The position numbers and the translations under genes were made by a program. The notes under the pieces were generated by a model. The model did no database searches. It had not been told where the DNA came from and saw only the letters and a program-made list of their open reading frames with translations. Shown piece by piece: positions 23,549 through 33,314 of a stretch of DNA of 64,000 nucleotides; position 1 is the first letter of the stretch; every line of letters begins with the position of its first letter. The DNA comes from an uncultured Eubacteriales bacterium. GTDB lineage: Bacteria; Bacillota; Clostridia; Lachnospirales; Lachnospiraceae. Location: positions 1-64,000 of the forward strand of contig UQYF01000002.1 of NCBI GenBank assembly GCA_900545175.1. The letters are read 5' to 3'.

Positions 23549-24976
23549 TTAATCAACCTTCTGCAGCTCAACATCTAATGTCCCTACATTCCCATACACA
23601 TCCGATGCACTAAAATGTATATGAACCTTGCCATCTTCCTCTGTCAGTTCATAACTTAGACCTTCGTCACTTAGTTTACATAATTCTGTTACCGTAACCA
23701 TACTTCGGATATATTCAGGATTTTCCATCTGCTCCTGATTGATTTCTGTTATTCCATCGTTAAGTGTGATAACAGGCGCTGTTGTGTCATTCACATGCAG
23801 ATAACAACTGGTCTGCATGTAACCTCCATATATATCAGCAGCATAGAATTTCACTATATAATCGCCGGGTAAAAGAAACCCATTTACATTCATGCCTGCA
23901 ATCTGAACATCTTCGTAAGCTGATAAATCCACTACACTCATAAGATAACTGCTTATATCAGAACCATCTTCAGCTGTAAGCATAACATCGCTAAAAAGAA
24001 TATTTCTAAGGGACCTTCCACTCTCCTGATCTATAAACAAATACGCAATCTGACCTGCTTCAGCTGATTTATCTGAGACATTGTTTATAGAGCCAAGCTT
24101 GTTTGGACTGAATACATAATTCGCTTCACTGTCTGTCGGATCACAGCTAAAGCCTTCCGGAATATTCGGAAGTTTATTGTCCAATAAATATTTTGAGTCC
24201 AGCGTATCTGCTACAACCGTATTGATATCGCTGTATTCTTTACCTGACAATAATTCTTTTTTATATAGCTCACTATCCTTAAAGCTTTTACATACATATA
24301 CGTCAGTGCTTCCCGGAACATTTTCATATATAGCTTTTGCGGCTGCGACAGATAATGTTATGCCTTTGCATTCATTGTAATTGTCATCGGACGAATAATC
24401 ACTATTATTGTTATAATCATTTATGGATTCATATGATTCTATAACAATAGAATTATTTTTCCCGTTCTCTGTGTAAAGAGCTGAATGAAACTCTATTCCG
24501 TTTATCAATGAATAGTATTGTACATAATACTCAGCATCATTGTAATCGAATTCTGTCCACACTGCTTTTGACGCAGATACCAGAATATCACTTAAAATAA
24601 CCTGATTTTTACTGCCAAGATAGCTCTTAACATTATCACCTATATTACATTTTGCAGCACCTACGATATCTATAATATCGCCCGATAAGTTGGCTCCACA
24701 ATATGCAGCTACTCCATCTTCAACAAAAATATACATCCTATAGACAGCTACAGCATTCATATCATCAGATTTATCGCTGCTGTCTGATTGAATTTCATTA
24801 ATATCAGTCTCACTGAATGTGGTTTCTTCATCTTTAGGATCATATCCCTTCAATATAATACTGGCAGCAATCAGACAAATTGCTGCCAGCATTACAACAA
24901 CCAAAGTATAATAAACTTTATTGTTCTTATTGTTACGGATACTTCTTAGGATACTTTTATTTTTTTTGTAATACAT
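23549..24976 (-). CDS. Membrane-anchored extracellular protein with Ig-like end domain
   Basis: 475 residues from ATG 24976 (AAGGAG close upstream); a TTG start at 24994 is possible. A basic N-terminus (KKNKSILRSIRNNKNNK) and one membrane segment (about 22-43) place the rest outside. The middle is not recognised: Ser/Asp-rich linker, then about 300 residues without known motif. The last ~75 residues (DTTAPVITLNDGITEI, HFSASDVYGNVGTLDVEL) resemble bacterial Ig-like DUF5011 modules. Probably a surface protein; function unknown. No partner gene. Confidence 0.75.
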   Translation of the reverse strand: MYYKKNKSILRSIRNNKNNKVYYTLVVVMLAAICLIAASIILKGYDPKDEETTFSETDINEIQSDSSDKSDDMNAVAVYRMYIFVEDGVAAYCGANLSGDIIDIVGAAKCNIGDNVKSYLGSKNQVILSDILVSASKAVWTEFDYNDAEYYVQYYSLINGIEFHSALYTENGKNNSIVIESYESINDYNNNSDYSSDDNYNECKGITLSVAAAKAIYENVPGSTDVYVCKSFKDSELYKKELLSGKEYSDINTVVADTLDSKYLLDNKLPNIPEGFSCDPTDSEANYVFSPNKLGSINNVSDKSAEAGQIAYLFIDQESGRSLRNILFSDVMLTAEDGSDISSYLMSVVDLSAYEDVQIAGMNVNGFLLPGDYIVKFYAADIYGGYMQTSCYLHVNDTTAPVITLNDGITEINQEQMENPEYIRSMVTVTELCKLSDEGLSYELTEEDGKVHIHFSASDVYGNVGTLDVELQKVD

Positions 24977-25075
24977 AAACTCCTTCACTTTCAAAACATC
25001 CTGTAAGCAATTCCCTAAATGACAAGCAAATATATAACATACTTATCATCGCTCATATATAATAATTTCATATAT

Positions 25076-25110
25076 GATTATATCATATGTGATTATATCA
25101 TATGTGATAT
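25076..25110. repeat. 15-bp AT-rich tandem repeat
   Basis: GATTATATCATATGT occurs twice exactly (25076-25090, 25091-25105) and starts a third time. It lies between two minus-strand genes, upstream of the membrane-anchored protein. Confidence 0.7.
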
Positions 25111-25159
25111 TAATTCAATATTACTACATACACAAGCATTAACATTTTATGTCTGATTG

Positions 25160-25801
25160 TCAGATGCTTCCTCCTGCATACTCCTGCTTTGTCTTTATAT
25201 ATTGCTTAAGCAGTTCGACTGTACCATCCACACCCAAAATACTTGAGTCTATACATAAATCATAACTCTTAGAATCGCCCCACTTTTTGCTTGAGTAATA
25301 ATTGTAATAATTAGCTCTCTTCTTATCTGTTTTAATGCAGAGATCCTTGGCTTTCTCATCAGTATAACCGTAAAGTCTCTTGATACGTGCTACCTTTGCA
25401 TCCATCTGTGCCTTAATAAATACTTTAATAGTGTTATCATGCTCTTCAAGTGCATAATCAGCACAACGTCCGACAATAATACAGCTCTCCGAATCAGCAA
25501 GCTTCTTTATCGCATCAAACTGTGCTAAAAATACTTTATGATTCAATGGCATATCGATAAAAGAAGATGTAGAATAGCCCATAGAATATGTATCCATTAC
25601 TAATGAATAAAGAAAACTGTTAGTAGGCTTCTCGTCATGGTTGTGAAAAAGCTCTTCGCACATTCCACTCTCCTTAGATGCCAATGCAAGAAGTTCCTTA
25701 TCGTAACATTTAATTCCTAAGTCTGCAGCCAGTTTACGACCTATCTCTCTTCCTGCACTGCCATACTCACGTCCTATTGTAATAACTAATGGTTTACTCA
25801 T
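25160..25801 (-). CDS. Cytidylate-kinase-like family protein
   Basis: 213 residues from the ATG eight bases after AAGGGAG; six upstream codons are left out. The N-terminus ITIGREYGSAGREIGRKLAADLGIKCYDKELL is the P-loop variant of the cytidylate-kinase-like family, followed by IIVGRCADYAL and KRANYYNYYSSKKWGD. True Cmk proteins carry an NMP-binding insert not evident here. In this family the nucleotide substrate is unproven. Confidence 0.85.
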   Translation of the reverse strand: MSKPLVITIGREYGSAGREIGRKLAADLGIKCYDKELLALASKESGMCEELFHNHDEKPTNSFLYSLVMDTYSMGYSTSSFIDMPLNHKVFLAQFDAIKKLADSESCIIVGRCADYALEEHDNTIKVFIKAQMDAKVARIKRLYGYTDEKAKDLCIKTDKKRANYYNYYSSKKWGDSKSYDLCIDSSILGVDGTVELLKQYIKTKQEYAGGSI

Positions 25802-25950
25802 ATGAACCGCTCCCTTCATATATCTACAAATCAGCAGATATTTTTTCTATGCATTATATTATACACTAATTTACAGATAATTTCCACCCTTTTTTATTAA
25901 AGATAGAAAATCTAAATTTTTTATACATCTGCAAAAACACTAAAATACTA

Positions 25951-25994
25951 AAAACCCGGTTTATGACGTATTTTTGCACCATAAACCGGGTTTT
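25951..25994 (-). terminator. Terminator of cstA
   Basis: AAAACCCGGTTTATG (25951-25965) and CATAAACCGGGTTTT (25980-25994) form a perfect 15-bp stem with T's on the minus strand, 50 bp past the cstA stop. Confidence 0.8.
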
Positions 25995-26045
25995 CAGATT
26001 CAATTATCAAGCTTATAATATAATGTACAAAATAAGACAACTTAA

Positions 26046-27785
26046 CTATTTTGCAGCAGCTTTTTTCTTCTTGCCAAACAGAGTATCCCAGCCTTCAACA
26101 ACAAGGAATATAGCAAGTACTACAAGAAGCGCACCTATAATAGCCTGAGCCCATGGTCCCCAATCGGCTCCACCCTTTGATATAATACCAATCTGGTTCT
26201 TGATTGTAAGACATAATGAGCAGATTGTAACGACAATCATAAATGCCATAGGAATTAAGAACATCTTATTATTCTTGCCGCAATTAGCTAACCATGCTGC
26301 AACAGCTAAAAGACCGATTCCGGCAAGCAGCTGGTTAGCTGCACCGAAGAGTCCCCATATCTTAGAATATCCTGTCATACCGAGAGCAATACCAAGTACA
26401 ACTGTAAGGATTGTTGCAAAATAAGGATTAACAAGAACCTTCTTCCATCCCTGCTTTACATCCTTTACAGTCTGCCCAGGCTCAAGCCAGAACTCCTGGA
26501 ACATAAAACGTGCAAGACGTGTTGCAGTATCAAGCGATGTAAGACAGAAAGCTGAGTATGTAAGTGTAAGCAATGTTCTTAATATATTAACTGCCTTAGG
26601 TCCAAGGCCGGCATACATGTTGGCAATACCACCTGCAAAGATACCTGTAGCACCCTTAAGAGGTGTATCCGGGTTAGCTGCATTATACTTATATGCATAG
26701 TTAATTGCACATATTGTAACAACAGCTAAAACACACTCAAGAAGCATTCCGCCGTAAGCGATAGGCTTGGCATCCTTCTCCTTGTCAAGCTGCTTGGATG
26801 TTGTACCTGAGGAAACAAGCGAATGGAATCCTGAAATGGCACCGCAGGCTACAGTTGTAAAAAGTACAGGGAACATATACTGTACACCGTTTCCGTTATC
26901 AATAGCAAATCCTTCAAACGCCTGAAGTCCGTCAGCTCCGCCTAAATTTGCATGAGAAATAAATACTCCGACAAGGGCAACAGCTAACATTGCATAGAGA
27001 AGGAATGAACTCAAATAATCTCTAGGCTGAAGTAAAATCCATACAGGAGTTACCGAAGCGACTGCAATATAAAAACCTACTAGAATCATCCATACTTTAT
27101 AAGAAAGATAAATAGGATGGAAATTCATGCCGATAGCCATACATGCTACAATTGCAAGCACACCGATGATTGTAGCAGCTCCCATAGGAACATTACGTCT
27201 ATAGACAAGGAAACCAAATATAATCGCAATGACAATAAATAAAAGTGAAACCATTGCAACTGACGCATTCGTATCTTTTACTGTCTCAATAACAGCTGCA
27301 CCGGCAGCATCCGTTGTACCGAATGTACCTGCAACGATGGAAGCAAATGCTGCAACTACAAGAATAAGTGTAAGATATGCGAAGGTAATAAAAAGTCTCT
27401 TTGCTCTCTTTCCCATATTGACAGAAATAATCTCACCGATTGACTGTCCCTTGTGTCTAAGTGATGCAAACAATGCACCAAAATCGTGTACGCCGCCAAA
27501 GAATATGCCGCCGACTAATACCCACAGAACAACAGGTACCCAGCCAAAAATTGCTGCTCCGATAGGTCCTGTTATAGGTCCTGCGCCTGCGATTGATGAA
27601 AAATGATGTCCCATAAGAACAGGTGCCTTTGCAGGGACATAATCAACGCCGTCCTCTAATTCGTGAGCCGGTGTCGGAGTGTCACTTTCACCTACACCCC
27701 ACTGCTTGCAAAGCCATCTTCCGTAGAAAATGTAACCACAGACAAGGATTGCAACACAGATTAAGAGAAGTACTAACGAATTCAT
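26046..27785 (-). CDS. cstA: Carbon starvation protein CstA (pyruvate/peptide transporter family)
   Basis: 579 residues with about 16 membrane segments. Signature GHHFSSIAGAGPITGPIGAAIFGWVP near residue 60-85, GGVHDFGALFASLRHKGQSIGEI and FHSLVSSGTTSKQLD are CstA hallmarks. Family members take up pyruvate or peptides when carbon is short. The start is 1 bp after the stop of an unknown protein gene, so both are translated together. A basic KKKKAAAK tail ends the protein. Confidence 0.95.
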   Translation of the reverse strand: MNSLVLLLICVAILVCGYIFYGRWLCKQWGVGESDTPTPAHELEDGVDYVPAKAPVLMGHHFSSIAGAGPITGPIGAAIFGWVPVVLWVLVGGIFFGGVHDFGALFASLRHKGQSIGEIISVNMGKRAKRLFITFAYLTLILVVAAFASIVAGTFGTTDAAGAAVIETVKDTNASVAMVSLLFIVIAIIFGFLVYRRNVPMGAATIIGVLAIVACMAIGMNFHPIYLSYKVWMILVGFYIAVASVTPVWILLQPRDYLSSFLLYAMLAVALVGVFISHANLGGADGLQAFEGFAIDNGNGVQYMFPVLFTTVACGAISGFHSLVSSGTTSKQLDKEKDAKPIAYGGMLLECVLAVVTICAINYAYKYNAANPDTPLKGATGIFAGGIANMYAGLGPKAVNILRTLLTLTYSAFCLTSLDTATRLARFMFQEFWLEPGQTVKDVKQGWKKVLVNPYFATILTVVLGIALGMTGYSKIWGLFGAANQLLAGIGLLAVAAWLANCGKNNKMFLIPMAFMIVVTICSLCLTIKNQIGIISKGGADWGPWAQAIIGALLVVLAIFLVVEGWDTLFGKKKKAAAK

Positions 27786-27786
27786 T

Positions 27787-28407
27787 TTAACTCTCCTTTT
27801 CCTTTTTGTGATAAAATATTTTTTTCATAAATTTCGCTGATGGTTTTCCGGAGAAGTTGCTGTCAATAATCGAATCGTTGAAAACCGCAACAACATTATG
27901 ATAATCCATCCATCCATGAAGTGAAAAATGAAAACTTTTGTAAATGCGGGTTTTCTTAATAGCTTTAATCACGTCAGCATCACATGAATCGCATAAAAAA
28001 ACCGCTGTAAGATATGTATACATATGTCCCGGACGGACATTTAACCGCTCCATTCCATCCGAATATACATAATCCCTGCATTTTTTAAATAATTCCATCG
28101 AAAGTTCCGGCATACTGAATAAATACAAAAATTCTTCCCTGTCAGCTGACCATAACTCAGCTTTCTGCGATATAACATACTTCTGTGAATGTTCGAAAAA
28201 ATCACATCTGGCAATAAGATGATAGCTTTCTTCTGATATAATATTCATAACTTCTTCATCTGTTCTACCATTATGACTGCCACCTTCACGTACAGCCGAC
28301 TCACCACCATCAAATCTATGAATATTATAGTATGATTTGTAGAGCCTTAGCAGCTTGCTGCATGCTTCCTGACGCGTCAGTGAAAAAGATTTTTTGGAAC
28401 TAAACAT
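27787..28407 (-). CDS. Unknown protein coupled to CstA
   Basis: 206 residues, not recognised. It is soluble-looking and rich in aromatic and charged residues (RCDFFEHSQKYVISQKAELWSADREEFLYLFSMPELS, YKSFHFSLHGWMDYHNVVAVFN), with a cysteine pair in FLCDSCDADV. No signal peptide or membrane segment. The gene ends 1 bp before cstA starts, which implies coupled expression and a possible regulatory or accessory role for the transporter. That role is inference. Confidence 0.75.
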   Translation of the reverse strand: MFSSKKSFSLTRQEACSKLLRLYKSYYNIHRFDGGESAVREGGSHNGRTDEEVMNIISEESYHLIARCDFFEHSQKYVISQKAELWSADREEFLYLFSMPELSMELFKKCRDYVYSDGMERLNVRPGHMYTYLTAVFLCDSCDADVIKAIKKTRIYKSFHFSLHGWMDYHNVVAVFNDSIIDSNFSGKPSAKFMKKIFYHKKEKES

Positions 28408-28509
28408 ACTATCTCAACCTTTGCTTTTAATAAAAAATTTTATTTAAAAAATGATTATTGTAAGAATATCATTTTTATTTAAGGATTTCAATAGAAAATT
28501 TACATTTTT

Positions 28510-29460
28510 TTAAGATTTTATTTTGCACAGTAATTGGGTAAAGTAGTAAGGCAGTGGTGCCTCAAATTCCATATATTCACCGCTGCGAGGATGATTAAAG
28601 CCTAGTATCCTCGCATGAAGCGTCTGTCCCTGAAGCTTGAATGGTGATTTGTACGGGCAGTACAGCTCATCACCTAAAAGAGGATGACCTATGCTTGCCA
28701 TATGCACTCTTATCTGGTGGGTTCTGCCTGTTTCTAATGTACAGCGGATATATGAAAATTTTTCATAGCTTTCTAATACCTCATAGTGAGTTACCGCACG
28801 CTTTCCATCCTTAACGACAGCCATCTTTTTTCTGTCAGCACTGCTTCTTCCAAGCGGAGCATCGACAGTGCCTGTGAGGTCATCAAAATGACCATAGCAT
28901 ATTGCTTCGTAGTGTCTTGTGATAGAATGAATCTTTAGCTGCTCCGAGAGCGACTGATGTGCAAAATCATTCTTACAAACAACGAGCGCACCTGTTGTGT
29001 CCATATCTATCCGGTGTACAATTCCCGGTCTTAATATTCCGTTTATCCCCGAAAGATTATCCTTGCAATGGTATAATAATGCATTGACAAGTGTTCCCGT
29101 ATAATGTCCCGGAGCCGGATGCACGACCATTCCCTTTGGTTTATTCACAACAATCAAATCATCATCCTCATATAAAATATCAAGCGGAATATCCTCCGGT
29201 TCTATATTAAGCTCCTCCGGTTCCGGAATGACAAGAGATATAATATCTCCATTATCAAGCTTATAATTGGCTTTTACAGGCTTTAACCGTTCTGCATTTT
29301 TTCCACATTGCACTTTTCCGTCCTTAATCAGCTTTTGCAGCTGGCTTCGTGAAAAAGACGAAAGCATGTCGGCAAGATACTTGTCGACACGCTCCCCGGT
29401 ATTTTCACTATCAACTTCCATATAGAACGGCTCATTATATTCAAAAATAAAGTCATTCAT
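28510..29460 (-). CDS. rluD: RluD-family 23S rRNA pseudouridine synthase
   Basis: 316 residues after GGAG. An N-terminal S4 RNA-binding domain (about 17-80: RVDKYLADMLSSFSRSQLQKLIKDGKV) precedes the catalytic domain with GIVHRIDMDTTGALVVCKND (catalytic Asp in HRIDMDT), TGRTHQIRVHMASIGHPLLGDELY. RluD-type enzymes modify the helix 69 loop of 23S rRNA; in Firmicutes several paralogues exist, so the exact site is unsure. The gene follows lspA with 2 bp between, the usual order. Confidence 0.93.
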   Translation of the reverse strand: MNDFIFEYNEPFYMEVDSENTGERVDKYLADMLSSFSRSQLQKLIKDGKVQCGKNAERLKPVKANYKLDNGDIISLVIPEPEELNIEPEDIPLDILYEDDDLIVVNKPKGMVVHPAPGHYTGTLVNALLYHCKDNLSGINGILRPGIVHRIDMDTTGALVVCKNDFAHQSLSEQLKIHSITRHYEAICYGHFDDLTGTVDAPLGRSSADRKKMAVVKDGKRAVTHYEVLESYEKFSYIRCTLETGRTHQIRVHMASIGHPLLGDELYCPYKSPFKLQGQTLHARILGFNHPRSGEYMEFEAPLPYYFTQLLCKIKS

Positions 29461-29462
29461 AT

Positions 29463-29993
29463 TTAATCTCCGTTTTTCTTTTTAAAGGAAAAGACTCTGC
29501 TCATCTCGTCCTCATCCTTATAATAAAATATAAATAAAAATATAGCAGCGATACAGGATATTACAATATAGCAGTCTGCAATATTGAATATAGGAAAATC
29601 AATCAATTCAAAATACAGAAAATCCTGAACGCAGCCGTAAACGCTTCTGTCAATACGATTGCCTACGGCACCGGAAAATAACATTATCGAAATTATATTG
29701 AGCGGAAGCATGCGCTTTGACACTGGTATTCTCTGATACATAACCGCTACTATAACAGCAATGACAATCGGAAGCCAATTAAGAATAACATTTCCTCCAA
29801 GCATTCCCCAGGCTGCACCGTCATTCTGTGTCCATGTAAGGGAAAACACTCCGTTTATCACTTGAATAGGACCATTTACACGCAGACTAGAATATGCCCA
29901 ATACTTTGTAATATGGTCTATGGCAAGCAGGACACCTACAATAGGAATAGTCATAAGCATCTGTATGAATGATTTATGTTTTATATTATCCAT
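29463..29993 (-). CDS. lspA: Prolipoprotein signal peptidase
   Basis: 176 residues with four membrane segments. DHITKYWA, WTQNDGAAWGML, GAVGNRIDRSVYGCVQDFLYF and FNIADCYIV carry the two catalytic aspartates (NRIDR and NIAD). It removes the signal peptide from lipoproteins in the membrane. Directly upstream of the RluD-family gene. Confidence 0.95.
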   Translation of the reverse strand: MDNIKHKSFIQMLMTIPIVGVLLAIDHITKYWAYSSLRVNGPIQVINGVFSLTWTQNDGAAWGMLGGNVILNWLPIVIAVIVAVMYQRIPVSKRMLPLNIISIMLFSGAVGNRIDRSVYGCVQDFLYFELIDFPIFNIADCYIVISCIAAIFLFIFYYKDEDEMSRVFSFKKKNGD

Positions 29994-30008
29994 GATAGCC
30001 TCTCAATA

Positions 30009-31094
30009 TTATAAAATTTCTTTAAGTGACTGTGTCATCTCATCATAAGTCACTGTCTTATCAATAATGGCATCACCTAACTGTTTTAAAAGGATAAATT
30101 TAACTACACCATTCTCCATCTTTTTATCTGATTTTGATACTTCAAGAATGGAAAAAATGTCAAGTCCTTCAACCTTCGTAGGAAAACCATATTTTTTAAG
30201 CATTTTTTTTATTGCTGCATAGTCATCTTCGCTAATATACCCGCGCTCCTTTGAAATATATGAAGCACATACCATTCCAAGAGCAACACATTCCCCATGA
30301 TACAGCGAAAAATTCATCAGTTTTTCAACAGCATGTCCAAGCGTATGTCCAAAGTTGAGCAGAGCACGTTCGCCCTTTTCTGTCGGATCATTATTTACAA
30401 CGTCGGCCTTAATAAGGCAGCTTTCATATACCATCTCCATGATATATTCAGGTTCTAAAGCCTTTATATGCTCATAGTTGGTATCAAGGTAATCAAAATA
30501 ATTCCTGTTTTTAATAAGACCATGTTTTATAATTTCGCCAAAGCCTGAGTTGAATAATCTGGATGAAAGCGTTGATAAGGTATCTATATTTATATATACT
30601 AATCTTGGCATATGAAATGCACCGACCATATTCTTATATTTAGCAAAATCTACTCCGGTCTTCCCGCCTATACTTGAATCAACCTGTGCAAGCAGTGATG
30701 TAGGCACCTGAATAAAGTCAATACCTCTTAAATAAGTAGCAGCAGTGAAGCCGGCAAGATCACCGACAACTCCTCCGCCAAGTGCCACTATCATATCTCT
30801 GCGTTCAAAATGCTCTTCTATAAGATATGTATATACAGTCTGTACAACATCAAGATTTTTATTGGCTTCCCCGGCAGGTATTGTGAATATATATACCTTA
30901 TTTCCGGTTCTTTCAAGCACTTCCTTTAATTGCTGTGCATATATAGGACCTACATTAGAATCGGTAACTATACAGAGCTTAATGCCTTTAATTCCAAGCT
31001 TTTCCACTTCTTCTGCTATCGCATCAAAACCCTGATTAATCACGATGTCATAACAATGTTCATTATTTTTTTTAACATCTACTCTTCGGTTCAT
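30009..31094 (-). CDS. aroB: 3-dehydroquinate synthase
   Basis: 361 residues from the ATG after ACGGAGG; a longer in-frame start overlaps ylmH and lacks a site. TDSNVGPIYA, EANKNLDVVQTVYTYLIEEHFERRDMIVALGGGVVGDLAGFTAATYLRGI, PTSLLAQVDSSIGGKTGVD and NFGHTLGHAVEK are the NAD- and metal-binding parts of AroB. It performs step two of the shikimate pathway. No other aro gene is near. Confidence 0.95.
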   Translation of the reverse strand: MNRRVDVKKNNEHCYDIVINQGFDAIAEEVEKLGIKGIKLCIVTDSNVGPIYAQQLKEVLERTGNKVYIFTIPAGEANKNLDVVQTVYTYLIEEHFERRDMIVALGGGVVGDLAGFTAATYLRGIDFIQVPTSLLAQVDSSIGGKTGVDFAKYKNMVGAFHMPRLVYINIDTLSTLSSRLFNSGFGEIIKHGLIKNRNYFDYLDTNYEHIKALEPEYIMEMVYESCLIKADVVNNDPTEKGERALLNFGHTLGHAVEKLMNFSLYHGECVALGMVCASYISKERGYISEDDYAAIKKMLKKYGFPTKVEGLDIFSILEVSKSDKKMENGVVKFILLKQLGDAIIDKTVTYDEMTQSLKEIL

Positions 31095-31107
31095 AATATA
31101 TCCTCCG

Positions 31108-31908
31108 TCAAACATATAGGTTAAGTACAACCATATATCGTCCTTTTTTAGTCTCGCTCTTTGTGTACATATATTTAAAACGACCTCTGCTGCGGACTGA
31201 GATTATCTCTCCCTCCTTAAGATTATATGCATTCGTTGTGATAAGCCTGCCATTTACAAAAACCATACCATCCTCTATATATGATACACTATGGCTTCTC
31301 GGCTCATTGAAAGCAAGGCTTATCACTGCATCAAGCCTCAATGAAGCAACTGAGCCGACAATTTCTTTGAACGATGGCGTAAAATCCTTGTCCAGTGTGC
31401 AGTTTCTTGTGCATCTTACATAGTCATTTTTGACTCTTGTCAAATTGTCAGCTATAAACTCGGCTATCTTTTCAAGACAGAACACATAAGCTGAGCCTTC
31501 AGAAATAACTATATCTCCAATAAGCGAACGCTCAATTCCAAGGTTCATAAGTGCACCGAGGAAATCCCTGTGGGTAAGCTCTCCTGCAAATCTCTTATCC
31601 GCTTCTATCCTTATTATTTCGATTGGAAGCTGGTAATCATAACCACTATATGGCAGAAAAACAGCGATTTTCCGCTCAGCTGACTCATACCCGCCATCTG
31701 TCAGCACACAGACATTTGAAAATACTCCTTTTGAGGAACCATGAGCGTTTTGTTCCAGAATATTCTGTTCATTCAGGTTAAGAAAACTGGAAAAAACCGG
31801 AATATTCCGATTATAGCATATATTTGCTAAATCAGACAATCTTCCGGCTAAAAGCTGTTCTTCCTTATTCCTGTTACCAGAGACATCACGATTAATTTTT
31901 GAATACAT
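31108..31908 (-). CDS. ylmH: YlmH-like S4-domain RNA-binding protein
   Basis: 266 residues, start after AGGAAG and overlapping the sepF end by 17 bp. The C-terminal S4 domain (about 185-250: LRLDAVISLAFNEPRSHSVSYIEDGMVFVNGRL, LKEGEIISVRSRGRFKY) binds RNA. The N-terminal part matches YlmH (RLSDLANICYNRNIPVFSSFLNLNEQ). Bacillus YlmH has been linked to rescue of stalled 50S complexes. Placed next to sepF as in most Firmicutes. Confidence 0.9.
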   Translation of the reverse strand: MYSKINRDVSGNRNKEEQLLAGRLSDLANICYNRNIPVFSSFLNLNEQNILEQNAHGSSKGVFSNVCVLTDGGYESAERKIAVFLPYSGYDYQLPIEIIRIEADKRFAGELTHRDFLGALMNLGIERSLIGDIVISEGSAYVFCLEKIAEFIADNLTRVKNDYVRCTRNCTLDKDFTPSFKEIVGSVASLRLDAVISLAFNEPRSHSVSYIEDGMVFVNGRLITTNAYNLKEGEIISVRSRGRFKYMYTKSETKKGRYMVVLNLYV

Positions 31909-32494
31909 ACTTAGAACTTCCTGTCAAATCCACCGAACCGTCTAACATCTCATCAAAATTACCGGATATCTCTACGTTACTTGGAGTGATAACAAATATG
32001 TAATTAGTAACCTTCTGAAGATTTCCATTCATGGCATACACTGAACCGGAAGTAAAATCGAGTATTCTCTGAGCCAGATCAGCATTGAGTCCTTCAAGAT
32101 TGAGCACAACAGGCATTGCACCGGACAATGTATCACATATTTCTCTTGAATCTTCATATGTCTTAGGTCTGATTACGCGAAGCTCCATCTTACCGGCACC
32201 TCCCTGAATTGATTTCATATGAACTACTTTACCATAATTCTTTTTAGGCTGTCTTGCCTGCTTTGGCTCAGGTTCATCGTCATCATCAAATGAATCACTA
32301 TCATCATCCTTCTTGCCAAAAAGCTTCCTCTTAGGAGTATCATCCTCATCGTCATCCTCATTGTCGGAAGCTTCTACAACACGTCTTCCTCTCTTTGATG
32401 TCTTCTCTTCCCAATCATATCCGTCATCTTCAAAATCATCTTCATCTTCGCTAAGATTTAATCCATTTAAAATATTCTTAATAATATTAGCCAC
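31892..32494 (-). CDS. sepF: Cell-division protein SepF
   Basis: 200 residues from a GTG start eight bases after AGGAG; the in-frame ATG at 32536 lies inside the upstream gene. The N-terminal amphipathic helix (MANIIKNILNGLNL) should bind the membrane. A very acidic linker of about 75 residues (Asp/Glu runs) follows, then the FtsZ-binding SepF domain (about 93-200: GKVVHMKSIQG, DTLSGAMPVVLNLEGLNADLAQRILDFTSGSVYAM, KVTNYIFVITP). It tethers FtsZ to the membrane. Confidence 0.93.
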   Translation of the reverse strand: MANIIKNILNGLNLSEDEDDFEDDGYDWEEKTSKRGRRVVEASDNEDDDEDDTPKRKLFGKKDDDSDSFDDDDEPEPKQARQPKKNYGKVVHMKSIQGGAGKMELRVIRPKTYEDSREICDTLSGAMPVVLNLEGLNADLAQRILDFTSGSVYAMNGNLQKVTNYIFVITPSNVEISGNFDEMLDGSVDLTGSSKYVFKN

Positions 32495-32501
32495 TGTAAT
32501 A

Positions 32502-33254
32502 TCACTCCTGTAACAAATTATAGTTGCGGGCTCCAAAAATACCTGTTCCCACTCTCACCATAGTCGCTCCTTCTTCAATAGCGACCTGATAATCTCCCGT
32601 CATACCCATAGACAGGATACTCATATCTGTATTATCAATGTTTTTAGCTTTCAAGTCAACACATAATTTCTTCAATTTCTTAAAATATTGTCGATTTTCC
32701 TCGGAATTTGTAACAAATGGTGCTATAGTCATAAGACCGCACACATGAACATTAGAAAGCTTAGAACATTCCCTGACAAGATTTTCCACTTCGTCACATG
32801 CAATCCCGAACTTGCTCTCTTCATCAGCCACATTTACTTCTATAAGAATATCCATCCGGCGGTCTATCCTTGCTGCTTCCTTGTCTATAACCTGTGCAAG
32901 ATGAAGTGAGTCAACGGAATGTATCATTGCGACTTTATCAATCACTTGTCTTACCTTATTAGTCTGAAGATGTCCTATCATGTGAAAAACGGCACCGGGC
33001 ATCTCATTTATTCGCTCATATTTTTCACAGATTTCCTGTACCTTATTCTCTCCAAATATTCTCTCTCCGGCATTGTATGCAGCAAGCAGCTCCTCAAACG
33101 GCTTAGTCTTGCTTACAGCTATAAGCTTAACTGATTCTGTCCTTCTTCCGGACTTATTGCACGCTTCTTCCATATTAGCGTGGACATCGGATAGATTATG
33201 GGCAATATATTCATATCCGCTATCAATTTTTGAATGTTTAATACTTTTTTCCAC
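32502..33254 (-). CDS. yggS: PLP homeostasis protein YggS/YlmE
   Basis: 250 residues from a GTG start after CGGAGG. LIAVSKTKPFEELLAAYNAGERIFGENKVQE holds the PLP lysine (VSKTK); FHMIGHLQTNKVR, HSVDSL, VNVADEESKFG, GLMTIAP and LSMGMTGDYQVAIEEGATMVRVGTGIFG complete the family. It controls pyridoxal phosphate levels. First gene of the yggS-sepF-ylmH cluster. Confidence 0.95.
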   Translation of the reverse strand: MEKSIKHSKIDSGYEYIAHNLSDVHANMEEACNKSGRRTESVKLIAVSKTKPFEELLAAYNAGERIFGENKVQEICEKYERINEMPGAVFHMIGHLQTNKVRQVIDKVAMIHSVDSLHLAQVIDKEAARIDRRMDILIEVNVADEESKFGIACDEVENLVRECSKLSNVHVCGLMTIAPFVTNSEENRQYFKKLKKLCVDLKAKNIDNTDMSILSMGMTGDYQVAIEEGATMVRVGTGIFGARNYNLLQE

Positions 33255-33314
33255 GTCTTTTACCTCCGTAAAATAATCTATGTCTTAACTTTTAGTCAAT
33301 GATTTCATAAAATA

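Noticed and set aside
30009..31130. Longer AroB start at 31130
   Set aside because: It overlaps the ylmH end; the ATG at 31094 has a GGAGG site and fits AroB length.
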